In this document: positions 16,712-24,900 of the stretch, piece by piece | Numbering within the stretch: the first letter of the stretch is position 1 | Layout: each line of letters opens with the position of its first letter | Assembly (NCBI GenBank): GCA_009746045.1 | Contig: RPFO01000656.1 | Coordinates: 1 to 24,900, forward strand | Direction: 5' to 3' | DNA: 24,900 bases | From: Mesostigma viride | Taxonomy: Eukaryota; Streptophyta; Mesostigmatophyceae; Mesostigmatales; Mesostigmataceae | Notes under the pieces: generated by a model | Told to the model about the DNA's origin: nothing | What the model saw: only the letters and a program-made list of their open reading frames with translations | Database searches by the model: none | Made by a program: the position numbers and the translations under genes

Positions 16712-18238
16712 CTAGAGCTTGTGCAGGGTTTTATATTCCTGCAGCAGGCGACTACACCCATCTAGCTCACTCTCCGTATACCAAACCTTATCTACTTCAC
16801 TACGAGCATACATCCACTTCACTTTATACTGACGCTGGGTACCGCGGCCCTTTTTGATATCTCGATGGGCCACGATGCTTTCTACTTCGTCTTCTACTTC
16901 CCCAGTGTCAGGATTATGCTCTAAAGGGGCAGGCGCTAACTCCCTGCCAGCGAACGTACTAGGGTGGTACAGTTTAAGCTGGCTCCTATGGAAGGTGTTT
17001 GAATGCGTTTGCCAAGAGGTAGGGATATCGACCTTATACAAGAAATTTCCTACCCTAGACAACACATGGAAGGGTCCTAAGAAGGCAGGCCTAAGTTTGA
17101 CCTTCAGTTCTGCTTCAAACTTATGAGCAAAACGGCCAACACGGGGGCCTTCTACTAATACTAGATCTCCTACTTCTATCTCAGGTGCTCGTCTATCTAA
17201 GGAGGCACGCAACCTAGCAAGGTACTTAGCCTGAGCTTTTTGATACCCTGAGATCGCGTGGTCATGAGCAGTTTTCATTCTATCTAGTAAGGACTGTACA
17301 CCTTCTACAGTATCTCGGGACACATCATCCTTGTCCCGTAGAGGACTAGCTAAGAGAGAGGTAGGGGTAAGGGGCTGTCTCCCAGTATCTAAGAAGAAGG
17401 GCGTATATCCATGCGCAGCTTGGGGACAATTGTTGAGGGAGAACTCTACCAAACATAAATAATCCTCCCAATCACTACCCGAGCCATTAACATAGTGCCT
17501 AAGCGCTTCTTCTACTACTCTATTAAGACGCTCTACTAAATGAGAGGAGGAGGAGTGGTAGGCAGTACCGTAGGTAACCTTGGTACCGATGGCAGCGAAA
17601 AACTGCTGCCAAAAATCTGAGGTAAATAATTTATCCTTATCACTAATAAACTGCCTACTCAATCCATGATATCTATATACATTATTGAGGTATAGGCGTG
17701 CGCAATCACGTGCGGTGAGTTCTAAAGGACACGGCACAAGATGGCACATACGAGTAAAACGATCTATGAACACAAGGATTTGGGCATTGCCCCTATCATT
17801 CTTTCTAAAAGGTCCTACAAAATCCATCATGATAGAATCCCAAGGCATGATAGGGTCAGGCAAGGTCCTAGGTTCTGCTATCTGTCCTACATTATTGGGT
17901 TTCATTTCCTGGCAAGATTGACAAGTTCTAACATACTCATCCACATCCTTATAAAGGGAAGGCCAGTAATAAGAGCGGGCTACTAGGTCCCGTACCCGTT
18001 TACCACCCTGGTGAGCAGCTAAGTCATGCAACTCAAAGAGCAAGGAGGAGCGACAGATAGGAGGGACATACAGGCGCCATTGAGGGGGAGAATCTGCTAT
18101 CTGCACATATAAAAACCCACCTACAAATTTACAAGGGTGCTTGCCTAATTGTTGGGGATGTGCAGCAATGGCAGCTAATGCTTCCGGCTCAGTGGCCGTA
18201 AATCTACTAATAAGGCGTTCAAGATCAGAGGTAGGCAT
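16712..18238 (-). CDS. Gypsy integrase with C-terminal chromodomain
   Basis: 508 codons from the ATG at 18238; the frame is open to 18322 and probably joins pol by a -1 shift at 18310. H71, H76, C106 and C109 form the HHCC zinc site (LFELHDLAAHQGG...TCQSCQEMK). The core has D139 (MMDFVGP), D200 (FISDKDKLF) and E236 (HLVERLNR), a D,D-35-E spacing. The usual HPQTDGQTER segment is replaced by YHSSSSHLVER. A GPF/Y module follows (LGPFHVLSRVGNFLYKVDIP). Residues about 452-508 are a chromodomain (VESIVAHRDIKKGRG...YKVKWMYARSEVDKVWYTES), which in chromoviruses steers integration to marked chromatin. Stop TAG at 16714-16712. Confidence 0.93.
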   Translation of the reverse strand: MPTSDLERLISRFTATEPEALAAIAAHPQQLGKHPCKFVGGFLYVQIADSPPQWRLYVPPICRSSLLFELHDLAAHQGGKRVRDLVARSYYWPSLYKDVDEYVRTCQSCQEMKPNNVGQIAEPRTLPDPIMPWDSIMMDFVGPFRKNDRGNAQILVFIDRFTRMCHLVPCPLELTARDCARLYLNNVYRYHGLSRQFISDKDKLFTSDFWQQFFAAIGTKVTYGTAYHSSSSHLVERLNRVVEEALRHYVNGSGSDWEDYLCLVEFSLNNCPQAAHGYTPFFLDTGRQPLTPTSLLASPLRDKDDVSRDTVEGVQSLLDRMKTAHDHAISGYQKAQAKYLARLRASLDRRAPEIEVGDLVLVEGPRVGRFAHKFEAELKVKLRPAFLGPFHVLSRVGNFLYKVDIPTSWQTHSNTFHRSQLKLYHPSTFAGRELAPAPLEHNPDTGEVEDEVESIVAHRDIKKGRGTQRQYKVKWMYARSEVDKVWYTESELDGCSRLLQEYKTLHKL

Positions 18239-18306
18239 CGCTACAGAAGTATCCAGAACAGGTTTAAAGAGATCTCCTACCGCCTTGCCGAAGAGAAGGG
18301 GAGGTC

Positions 18307-20994
18307 CTAGGGGACTACGTTTTCATAAGACTTTCCTGACCTAGTCGCTATATGGCTAAGCGGTATAGAAATTTTATTTTTCCCCTCCCCCCCCACCGAG
18401 GCCACAGGAAGGGCCTCACACGGGAGAGAGAGTCCTACGTGAGAAAGGAGATCAGGCATGCGAACAGCTGTATGAAAGAGGTAGGCATAGGAATCATCAT
18501 CAGGTAGTTCACCATAAGGGGTTACACCCATAGTAGTAGGAACTAGAGTAATATTGAGAACATCAAGGTCCTCGAAGAAGGAATAGTCTGCACGACGAGA
18601 GAGTGCATCTGGTACTATGTTATCTACACCCTTGACATACTGAAGTTTAAAAGGGGAAAACTGTGCTAAAAATTCCATCCAGCGCGCTTGCCGAGGGGTA
18701 AGGTTGGGTTGGGAGAGAAGATGGGTAAGGGGACGATGATCCGTTTGGATAACTAACCTATAAGGATCTAGCTCACAGGGTTCATTCAGGCAGACATCAA
18801 ATTGAGCACCTTTAAGGAAGTGCTGCCACGCGTGGCAACAATACACCACCGCTAAGAGTTCCTGCTGGTGGACGGGATAGTTACGCTCCGCAGGGAGCAT
18901 TGTCCTAGAGATATATTCAATTGGCTGTAAGCCCTGACCCTGATCCTGGAGAAGGACACCACCTATAGCTACTTTACTAGCATCTGTAGCCACAACAAAG
19001 GGTTTAGTAGTATCCGGTAGGATGAGTACAGGAGGGGAAAGGAGTAGGGATTTTAGGCACTGAAAAGCAGACTGACACTCACTACTCCAAACAAAGGGGA
19101 TATCCTTCTTTAATAAATGATTAATAGGGGCTGCTATAGTGGCGAAACGCGGGATAAAACGCCTATAGTAAGAAGCAATTCCTAGGAAACTACGTACACC
19201 TTTAACGTCGGTAGGAGTAGGCCATTCCTGAATTGACTTAGTTTTATCCGGGTCGGTAGCGACCCCGGCATCTGACAGAACGTGCCCTAAAAATGGGACA
19301 CTCCTACCCGAACGCACTTTAGCACGGCGCGCCCACAAAGAATTTTCAGCCATTATTTCTAATACTTTCTTTAAATCACGTAGGTGCGTTTCAAAATCAG
19401 GAGAGTAAATAAGAATATCATCTAAGTAAGCTTGAGCACAAGAACGGTCATGCTCAGATAAAGAAACAGAGGAGAAGGAGGGATCCTTTAGATCAGAGGA
19501 CACCTGAGGAAGATGAGAATTTCCCATAACAGGTCTAAGCACTTCATTCATTAACATTTGAAAAGAGGCAGGCGAGTTACAGAGTCCCATAGCCGCTACT
19601 CTAAACTGGTAATGACCAAAAGGGGTAGCAAAGGCGGTTTTATGGCAATCCTCAGGAGCTATCCGCAACTGCCAAAAACCATCCGCACAATCCAGTACTG
19701 TGAAACAAGTGGAACCTTTAACCTTATTAAATATATCGTCAATACGAGGTAGAGGGTATTTAGATTTCACAGTAATATCATTCAACTTCCTATAATCAGT
19801 AACTAGGCGAAACTTGCCATTTGGCTTAGGAACTAACAGGACACCAGCTGAGTAGGGGGAGTTACTAGGCTCTATCAATCCTGCTTCTAATAATGACACT
19901 AAAATCTGTTTTAGTTCCTTTAACTCGGTAGGGCCCATTCTATACATCGGAGAGTGCGTAGGAACTGCACCGTCCTTGATAACTACACGGTGTAAAACAG
20001 AACGAGGAGGAGGATAAGAAGGAGTCTTTTCTTCAAATACTTTTGAGGAATCTATCACAGCCATGTATCTTACTATTTCATTTTCAGTAAATCCTACTCC
20101 TATTGTATCCACTGTATTTACATCTATATCCACACTATTGTTAGTGCTAGGTATCTGTTGTACTTCTAACTGAAGGAACATACATAATAGGTATCCATTT
20201 TGCTTTAATTCAGAACGTAATTCGTCATTTGACATTATTACTTCAGGTATAGGTCTTACAGGAGGATCAACAGGTGTAGGAGGAGTAATATCTACCAAGG
20301 ATAAATTTTCCAATCTATAATGACGTTCAGGTACCCAGTAAGAGCTATCTGGAAACCAAATGACCATGGTATCATAATTAATAGTAATCTTATTATCCTG
20401 GTGCCAATCTAATCCTAGTAATACATCAGCGGTAGTGATAGGGCCTATAGTGGCCGTCAGGTTGACAGTACGTCCTTGTATAACCATGGGAAGGGACACC
20501 GTACCCGGGGAATGACTGGTGCGACCATCAGCATAATGAACAGTAACGGGTTTGGTGTGAGGGGTAGGGACTAGTCCTAAACGTCTAACTAGGGCCTCGC
20601 TCACAAAGGAGCTAGCCGCACCGCTATCTACCAACACAGAGACATTCAAGAGTTCATCAGCATGCAAGAAGGGGTCTACAACAGTGTGAGGGACGGTTAA
20701 ACCACCATTCAAGAACATAAGAGGACGCACACGTAGTGGTAGGGATGATTCAGCTCCTACAGAGGTTATAAAAACAGGCAAGCAAAAATTAATATCTGGG
20801 GTACTATCTAAGGACCTGTCCAGGTTACCCCCGGCTGACAGGCCTACTGTTCCCCCTCCCCCCCAAATCCATAGGAACGAACCCCGAAGAAGACCCTGGC
20901 GGAAAAGCCACTGCTGGAGGGTCACGAGGGATTGAAGAGGGTGCGGGAGCCTGATTATCATAGGGGAACCCTGGGGATCCTGTCTGCACAGCAT
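18307..20994 (-). CDS. Gypsy pol: protease, reverse transcriptase, RNase H
   Basis: 895 codons counted from an open-frame CTG; there is no real start, since it is expressed from gag. The protease has VLVDSGAASSF (Asp123) and ADVLLGLDWH (189-198). The RT spans about 340-600, with LDCADGFWQLRI (Asp435), MGLCNSPASFQ and YLDDILIYS (525-526); an extra stretch of about 25 residues sits between EVLRPVMG and YLDD. RNase H spans about 665-800, with ATDASKVAIGG, HQQELLAVVY, IQTDHRPLTH and VPDALSRR. It is in the same phase as gag, but the intervening zinc-knuckle segment is in another frame. It ends VVP then TAG within TCCCCTAG, where a -1 slip on CCC would lead into the integrase frame. Confidence 0.93.
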   Translation of the reverse strand: MLCRQDPQGSPMIIRLPHPLQSLVTLQQWLFRQGLLRGSFLWIWGGGGTVGLSAGGNLDRSLDSTPDINFCLPVFITSVGAESSLPLRVRPLMFLNGGLTVPHTVVDPFLHADELLNVSVLVDSGAASSFVSEALVRRLGLVPTPHTKPVTVHYADGRTSHSPGTVSLPMVIQGRTVNLTATIGPITTADVLLGLDWHQDNKITINYDTMVIWFPDSSYWVPERHYRLENLSLVDITPPTPVDPPVRPIPEVIMSNDELRSELKQNGYLLCMFLQLEVQQIPSTNNSVDIDVNTVDTIGVGFTENEIVRYMAVIDSSKVFEEKTPSYPPPRSVLHRVVIKDGAVPTHSPMYRMGPTELKELKQILVSLLEAGLIEPSNSPYSAGVLLVPKPNGKFRLVTDYRKLNDITVKSKYPLPRIDDIFNKVKGSTCFTVLDCADGFWQLRIAPEDCHKTAFATPFGHYQFRVAAMGLCNSPASFQMLMNEVLRPVMGNSHLPQVSSDLKDPSFSSVSLSEHDRSCAQAYLDDILIYSPDFETHLRDLKKVLEIMAENSLWARRAKVRSGRSVPFLGHVLSDAGVATDPDKTKSIQEWPTPTDVKGVRSFLGIASYYRRFIPRFATIAAPINHLLKKDIPFVWSSECQSAFQCLKSLLLSPPVLILPDTTKPFVVATDASKVAIGGVLLQDQGQGLQPIEYISRTMLPAERNYPVHQQELLAVVYCCHAWQHFLKGAQFDVCLNEPCELDPYRLVIQTDHRPLTHLLSQPNLTPRQARWMEFLAQFSPFKLQYVKGVDNIVPDALSRRADYSFFEDLDVLNITLVPTTMGVTPYGELPDDDSYAYLFHTAVRMPDLLSHVGLSLPCEALPVASVGGEGKNKISIPLSHIATRSGKSYENVVP

Positions 20995-21193
20995 TCAGCC
21001 TACTAGGGGTAGCTGAAGGAATGCGTCCTGAAGTGGGACGAATAGGAGCACGCTGAGGGGTACGAGGAGGGCGAGCGTCGGGATGAGGGGGAGCACCCGA
21101 AAGGAACTTGGGGCACTCACGTTTAAGGTGACCTACTTCCTTACAATGATAGCAGGTAATATGAGAGACATCCAGAGCTGAAAGGTCAGTCAC
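20825..21193 (-). CDS. Gypsy nucleocapsid (zinc-knuckle) segment in a shifted frame
   Basis: A frame open from about 21228 to 20825, containing CYHCKEVGHLKREC (CX2CX4HX4C), then a Pro/Arg-rich tail ending FVPMDLGG. It lacks its own ATG, so it is part of gag rather than a separate gene. It lies -1 relative to gag, with an overlap of about 20 bases near 21211, and is restored to the pol frame at the seven-G run near 20863-20869. The two shifts cancel, so gag and pol share one phase. This is best explained by two one-base indels or sequencing errors; programmed shifting is the alternative. Confidence 0.8.
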   Translation of the reverse strand: MTDLSALDVSHITCYHCKEVGHLKRECPKFLSGAPPHPDARPPRTPQRAPIRPTSGRIPSATPSRLNAVQTGSPGFPYDNQAPAPSSIPRDPPAVAFPPGSSSGFVPMDLGGRGNSRPVSRG

Positions 21194-21210
21194 ACAGATA
21201 TCTAATTCTT

Positions 21211-22572
21211 CTACATAGGAGTTTCCTCCTCAGGGGTAAGGCTTATATTATTAATACGGGAACGGGTAGGAAGAGAAGGTGTGGAGAAGAAATCTGCTAC
21301 TCGTAAAAGATGCTGACGCACATGCTTGAGGGGCAGGTCAGTAAAACGGTAGGCAGAGAACTGGCGCTTGACTTCACGCAATAAGGGTCTACTGAGGCCC
21401 TGAAGGAAGCGAGCACGTACTTCTGCACCCGACAAATCCCTAATTCGTACCATCTGAGCATCAAACTCTTTCATATATTCTTTGAAGGACTTGGTACCCT
21501 GCTGCAAGGTGCCAAAGGATAATCTATCCTGCCAATCTGCATCGGGAGGGACTAAATGGTTCTCTAAACGCTTGAACAATTCTGCTACAGAGTTTGGGTA
21601 GGCATGAGAGGCAAGAGACTCACACTGGATGAGGTTAGCAAGTTCAGGAGTAATGCAGGTAGTAAGATAATGAGGAACTAGTACAGCATCAGAGAGGCGC
21701 CACCTATTGTGGTTCTGCCAGGACTCTGTGTTCTGGGTGAGCAACATAATGAAGGTGAAAAACTGTTGAGGGGTAGACTTGACATCCAGCTTAGGAAGGT
21801 TGGCAAAGAGGGGAAGAGCAGGAGGCTTAGGGGGATTAGAAGAATCAGTTTTTCCCATAGGGCCACTATCTTCCACTGCTACATAAGCGGGATAGAAGGA
21901 AGGGATAGGAAAAGTCTTGGGTAGGGGTCTAGAGGGAGCCACCGTTTCCGGATGGTGCCCATAGGAGAAGGGGACAGTATATTGCTCACGAAGAGAGGAA
22001 TAGGCAAAATGATCATAATTCCTATCATCTAGGGGCATGGTACTGAAATCATTATTAACTTCTAAATCAGCCACACGGGTAGGAACCTGGGCAGCCTCAT
22101 AGGCCGTCTCAGGGTAGGACCAGGAAGCAGGTGGGAAAAAGGGGACTGCACTAGGGCGCCCAGAAGGGCCGACAGGGGCCGAGGTACGACCCGTGTTAAT
22201 AGCAGGCATTGAAGGCACAGGGTGGGAAGGAGGCCTAGGAGCATTGTTAGTGTGTGAGGACCTGCTGGAGGGGTGAGCCAAGGTTGCAGAAGGGGCAGGG
22301 GCCTGGTTCACAACGAAAGAAGGTTCCTCACTAAATCTGACTTGGGAAATACGTTGTTCATAGGTAGGTGGGGTAATTGAGGGACGACGGCGACCACCAG
22401 CAGCAGGAGAAGGCGGTGAGGTACGCAGAATACCTTGAGGAGTGAGATGGTGTACCGTTTCCAAGGAGTCCCGTCGGTTACCACGAGTATTGTTATTGTT
22501 AATGTTATTAGTAGTAGTATTATTATTATTATTGGTAGGTATAGGCGACATATCTCCACCCACTGGATCCAT
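21211..22572 (-). CDS. Gypsy gag (capsid)
   Basis: 453 codons from the ATG at 22572. The N-terminal third is low-complexity: an Asn/Thr run, then Pro/Ser-rich. A retrotransposon gag capsid region lies at about 275-440 (TPQQFFTFIMLL, DWQDRLSFGTLQQGTKSF, EYMKEFDAQMVRIRDLSGAE, RARFLQGLSRPLLREV), which matches the helical pattern of Ty3-type gag. The zinc knuckle expected at its C-terminus is found just downstream in a shifted frame. Stop TAG at 21213-21211. Confidence 0.9.
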   Translation of the reverse strand: MDPVGGDMSPIPTNNNNNTTTNNINNNNTRGNRRDSLETVHHLTPQGILRTSPPSPAAGGRRRPSITPPTYEQRISQVRFSEEPSFVVNQAPAPSATLAHPSSRSSHTNNAPRPPSHPVPSMPAINTGRTSAPVGPSGRPSAVPFFPPASWSYPETAYEAAQVPTRVADLEVNNDFSTMPLDDRNYDHFAYSSLREQYTVPFSYGHHPETVAPSRPLPKTFPIPSFYPAYVAVEDSGPMGKTDSSNPPKPPALPLFANLPKLDVKSTPQQFFTFIMLLTQNTESWQNHNRWRLSDAVLVPHYLTTCITPELANLIQCESLASHAYPNSVAELFKRLENHLVPPDADWQDRLSFGTLQQGTKSFKEYMKEFDAQMVRIRDLSGAEVRARFLQGLSRPLLREVKRQFSAYRFTDLPLKHVRQHLLRVADFFSTPSLPTRSRINNISLTPEEETPM

Positions 22573-22665
22573 CTTTAATTACGTAAAGGAATAGGAATCA
22601 AAAGAAGAAAGCAACAAAAGAAAAAGGAAAAACCTTGAAGGTCTGCAGCAGGAACAAAATTAAAA

Positions 22666-23058
22666 TCAATCCTTTTTAACAACAGTAATGGATAGGGAAC
22701 CGAATTCCAAGGTGAGAGGAGTATCTAAGCTAGAAGAGGATGCAGCCCTCTTAGGGGGAGACGAAGGAGGGGTAGCAAAATCTAGAGCTTCTACAGGAGG
22801 GCGACCATGAGGAGTAGAACGTACGTGTAGGCCTAGATCTGATACGCTATGGTCTATAAGGAATTGTTGAGCTTCCTCGAAGGTAACAAATTTCTTATAC
22901 CTAATTACATTATATGTACGGTTTTGCACTATCTTCCTAGCATCTGACCAAGAGAGGAAAATGGCTGACCATTGAGGGGTAATAACCACGTAATACTTAG
23001 CTAAACTATTATCACTAGATGAATGGGAAGGCGCAGTAAAAACACGACGTTGACTCAT
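22666..23058 (-). CDS. Gypsy accessory ORF with RNase H1 hybrid-binding/viroplasmin-like domain
   Basis: 130 codons from the ATG at 23058, ending TGA about 90 bases before gag. Residues about 21-70 fit the small fold found at the N-terminus of eukaryotic RNase H1 and in viroplasmin: KYYVV, then AIFLSWSDARKIV, then a variable loop, then RYKKFVTFEEAQQFL. The conserved aromatic and Trp positions and the YKxF..EEA..FL ending are all present. In RNase H1 this module binds RNA/DNA hybrids. The rest is a Ser/Pro-rich tail ending SITVVKKD. No RNase H catalytic domain is attached. A role in handling the RNA/DNA intermediate of reverse transcription, or in particle assembly, is inference. It is not part of a standard chromovirus. 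Confidence 0.72.
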   Translation of the reverse strand: MSQRRVFTAPSHSSSDNSLAKYYVVITPQWSAIFLSWSDARKIVQNRTYNVIRYKKFVTFEEAQQFLIDHSVSDLGLHVRSTPHGRPPVEALDFATPPSSPPKRAASSSSLDTPLTLEFGSLSITVVKKD

Positions 23059-23385
23059 GATAACTCACCTGGCGTGTCTTGTGATGTCAAGCTAGACGAG
23101 GTAGGGGTAGGCGACTTAGCTTGACGATCTGGATCACCGAAAGAAGAAGGAGGGCGGGAGTTTCCAGCTCTCGTCCTAAGTCAGCGGCCGGATATCCCAG
23201 CGCTCGTCCTAACACAGCGCCCCGTAACTCTGCGGGTGCGGCCGTCTAATAAAGCAGCAGCACAAGGAAAAAGGTGTAGGTACGGCGACGCTAATCGTCT
23301 CCGAACAGTAATACTCCCCGATCTAAGGCAGGAAACAACCGTAAGCAGGAAAACAAGGCGAAGGACAGGCTAACTACGAAAGGAT

Positions 23386-23760
23386 TTATCCGCTGTGAGC
23401 AGGTCTAGCTTCTAGGTAAAGCGTGTCCCGAAACGGGCAGCACGACGCTCCTAGCTTGAAGGCGACCCGCCCATTACCTATCAAGGAAGTGTCGACTTCT
23501 TGTTCCTGGACGCGGAAGGGGTCTTGAAAAGGTGTATGTGGCAAGGGATAGTCGTCTCGTTCACTACCTACTGAAGTTCCTCCGGAACCATTGTTACGCC
23601 GCGGATATCTACCTCCACCTCTACCTCTAATGGGCCTGATACTACCTAAACTGGTCAGGCCTCCTCTACTTAACCCTCTGGCGAAAGACGAACGTGACGG
23701 AGCTGATCTCAATGCATTAACGTAAGTGTTGCTATAATACGCCATACAACCATTTACCAA
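23386..23760 (-). other. Open frame running from the 5' LTR across the primer site, doubtful
   Basis: 124 codons beginning inside the LTR (23760) and reading over its end at 23592 into the leader. The LTR-encoded part is Arg/Gly-rich (SIRPIRGRGGGRYPRRN). The 3' LTR copy gives the same N-terminus and then runs into copia A sequence. No domain was recognised. It could be translated from element RNA if transcription starts upstream, but it is more likely chance. Confidence 0.25.
23571..23590 (-). other. Probable primer-binding site of the gypsy element
   Basis: One base after the 5' LTR end, the minus strand reads TGGTTCCGGAGGAACTTCAG. TGG in this place is the usual complement of a tRNA CCA end. 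Beyond about ten bases it does not fit a normal T-arm, and GTTCC-GGA-GGAAC is self-complementary, so the primer cannot be named. Confidence 0.5.
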
Positions 23761-24155
23761 AACCCGTTTACTCCAGGAATAGAGGAAGGAAACACAACTA
23801 CACTGCCGTGACCCAAGCCTAAATGTGTCAATTCACTTAACACACGCCGAGTGACCACACAAGGAGTGGAACGTGCATAAATGGTCACCAACGGTCCAAC
23901 ACGCTCGGGCCGACCTGGCCCTCGCCTGCAGAAACACAGCAGGCAGGTGCACAGATGCACGCCTGTCCACTACATTCTACAAAAGGATAAGGACCACTAT
24001 AAAGTACGCGGCGCGGCGCCCAAAGGCACCCAATGTACCACAGTACTGTTACGGGACAATCATGTCCAGACTAGAACTGCACGTAACCTAGGACAACCGA
24101 GGCAAGGACCTAATTTACGTCCGTAACTACAACGAATTGTTTACGCGACGTAACA
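23592..24155 (-). repeat. 5' LTR of the gypsy element
   Basis: 564 bp, TGTTACG...CGTAACA ends, paired with 13375-13946. A TTTATAG word at 23997-24004 (minus), about 150 bases into the LTR, could be its TATA box. Confidence 0.93.
23997..24004 (-). promoter_or_regulatory. TATA-like box in the gypsy 5' LTR
   Basis: Minus-strand CTTTATAG next to a GC-rich palindromic stretch (GCGGCGCGGCGC). The other LTR has TATATTAG at the same place. Weak, from motif and position only. Confidence 0.3.
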
Positions 24156-24207
24156 GAAATGTGTAGCCTTGTGCGTTGAATTATGGCTGGCTTACGTGTA
24201 GAGCGAC
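24156..24207 (+). repeat. Diverged copy of a segment inside the TIR element
   Basis: 52 bp that align, inverted, with 5393-5445: GAAATGTGTA(G/T)CCTTGTGC through GGCTGGCTTACGTGT(A/G)GAGCGAC, about 90% identical. Similarity starts exactly at the gypsy edge and stops at 24207. Confidence 0.75.
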
Positions 24208-24900
24208 TAGATGACCTAGACGGTGGGGCCGGAAACAGCTTGCTTGATCAGGGCGTGTGTTTTGAGCCTCATAACCGGGAGTGGCCGTGAGTGTCTAGTG
24301 GTGAGTTTGATGGTTACAGTAATCGCAGTCAGCAGATCGATCATAGCGCCGTGTTAGTAGGAAGCAGTTGAAGCATCAATGTCGGTGCGTACAGAGTATA
24401 TATAAGACAACCAGCGCTGGCCATTAAAAAGTACCTCACTGAAATAGAATATGTCATAGATCATTCCGTCCGGCTACCGACCGCATTGCCGAGCTAGGAA
24501 ATTACATGTGTGCATTACATTGTGCGGGTCCGGGCCGACGTGGCGTCATCGAGAACTACACTTTAGCGTGCCGTGGATTCTTCTCGCGGACGGTAGCATT
24601 CGCGGCGTGCCCGCTGAGTGCCGCCGGCCAGCGGCCGCGGCCGCGGTCACACCGGGGTCCGGCCGTCGCACTAATTTTCCAAAATTATTTTACTTAATTT
24701 TAATTTTCCGAAGCGTACTGCCGTACTCTGATCACAAACGGCACAAACTTCTTTTGCACACATCTTTCATGTGCGGCGTGGGATACAAGTAACTCATACA
24801 ACCAAACAACTAATAACACATCTTTCTAAACCTGACGGCCCCGCATTCGGATGTTGGGCCGTCACAGCAATTACAAACAGTAGCGAGCTATGGCTGCAGC
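24208..24900. other. Non-coding flank with a possible promoter and a hairpin
   Basis: No supported ORF. A TATATATAAG at 24397-24406 could serve a plus-strand promoter. A GC-rich island with GGCCGCGGCCGC lies at about 24633-24644. TGACGGCCC (24833-24841) and GGGCCGTCA (24856-24864) form a 9-bp stem with a 14-base loop. Confidence 0.4.

Larger units (their letters stand above)
13375..24155 (-). mobile_element. Ty3/gypsy chromovirus with two accessory ORFs
   Basis: Reads on the minus strand: 5' LTR (23592-24155), leader, accessory ORF 23058-22666, gag 22572-21211, zinc-knuckle segment 21193-20825, protease/RT/RNase H 20994-18307, integrase with chromodomain 18238-16712, accessory ORF 16635-14324, polypurine tract 13957-13947, 3' LTR 13946-13375. 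The leader 23385-23059 holds no recognised gene. The order PR-RT-RH-IN with a C-terminal chromodomain defines a chromovirus. At 10.8 kb it is longer than typical, owing to the accessory ORFs. The LTRs differ at about a dozen places, several being one-base indels in runs, and the coding frame breaks at four points. No target duplication is seen: ATGCC precedes and GAAAT follows. Confidence 0.93.

Noticed and set aside
16635-16761. Extended N-terminus of the accessory ORF up to 16761
   Set aside because: It overlaps the end of the integrase gene; the ATG at 16635, after the integrase stop, is the simpler start.
24506-24792. Two short plus-strand ORFs downstream of a TATA-like word
   Set aside because: Low-complexity Ala/Arg stretches from a GC-rich island; no domain and no support for a start.

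Overview
The window is eukaryotic DNA made up almost entirely of nested transposable elements; no host housekeeping gene was recognised. Coding density comes only from retroelement polyproteins, intergenic DNA is rich in satellites and hairpins, and nothing resembles bacterial operon structure. The host cannot be named from sequence alone. A TE-rich genome such as a red macroalga or a fungus would fit, but that is a guess.

Layout. (1) Bases 2-484 (+) are the C-terminal part of a copia-type integrase gene ('copia A'). It is cut at 484 and resumes, in the same reading frame, at 13328-13374. (2) Splitting it is a minus-strand copia-type LTR retrotransposon ('copia B', 485-13327). It has two 628-bp LTRs (485-1112 and 12700-13327) that read as identical, a 5-bp target duplication AGAGG, a polypurine tract beside the 3' LTR, gag, integrase, and a protease-RT-RNase H ORF. 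(3) Copia B is in turn split inside its integrase by a 5.34-kb element with 32-bp perfect terminal inverted repeats (4808-10150). This element carries no recognisable transposase and is packed with tandem repeats and palindromes: a 90-bp unit with a 31-bp hairpin, a 158-bp unit, a long GAATT array, and mirrored minisatellites on either side of that array. (4) From 13375 to 24155 lies a minus-strand Ty3/gypsy chromovirus, about 10.8 kb, with 572/564-bp LTRs (TGTTAC...GTAACA). (5) 24156-24900 is non-coding flank whose first 52 bp resemble a segment inside the TIR element.

How the genes work together. Both retroelements encode gag (particle), protease, reverse transcriptase, RNase H and integrase. 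Copia B is unusual in three ways: its only retropepsin-like domain lies between integrase and RT, its gag and pol are in frame and separated by one UGA, and its LTR ends are AG...CT. The gypsy element carries two extra ORFs that a standard chromovirus lacks. Upstream of gag is a 130-codon ORF with a domain resembling the RNase H1 hybrid-binding/viroplasmin fold. Between integrase and the 3' LTR is a GC-rich ORF of about 770 codons with no recognisable family, broken by one frameshift. These accessory ORFs are the best candidates for something undescribed.

Order of events inferred from the nesting: copia A is oldest, copia B inserted into it recently (identical LTRs), and the TIR element inserted into copia B later still. 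The gypsy LTRs differ at about a dozen places and the element has no visible target duplication, so its history is less clear.
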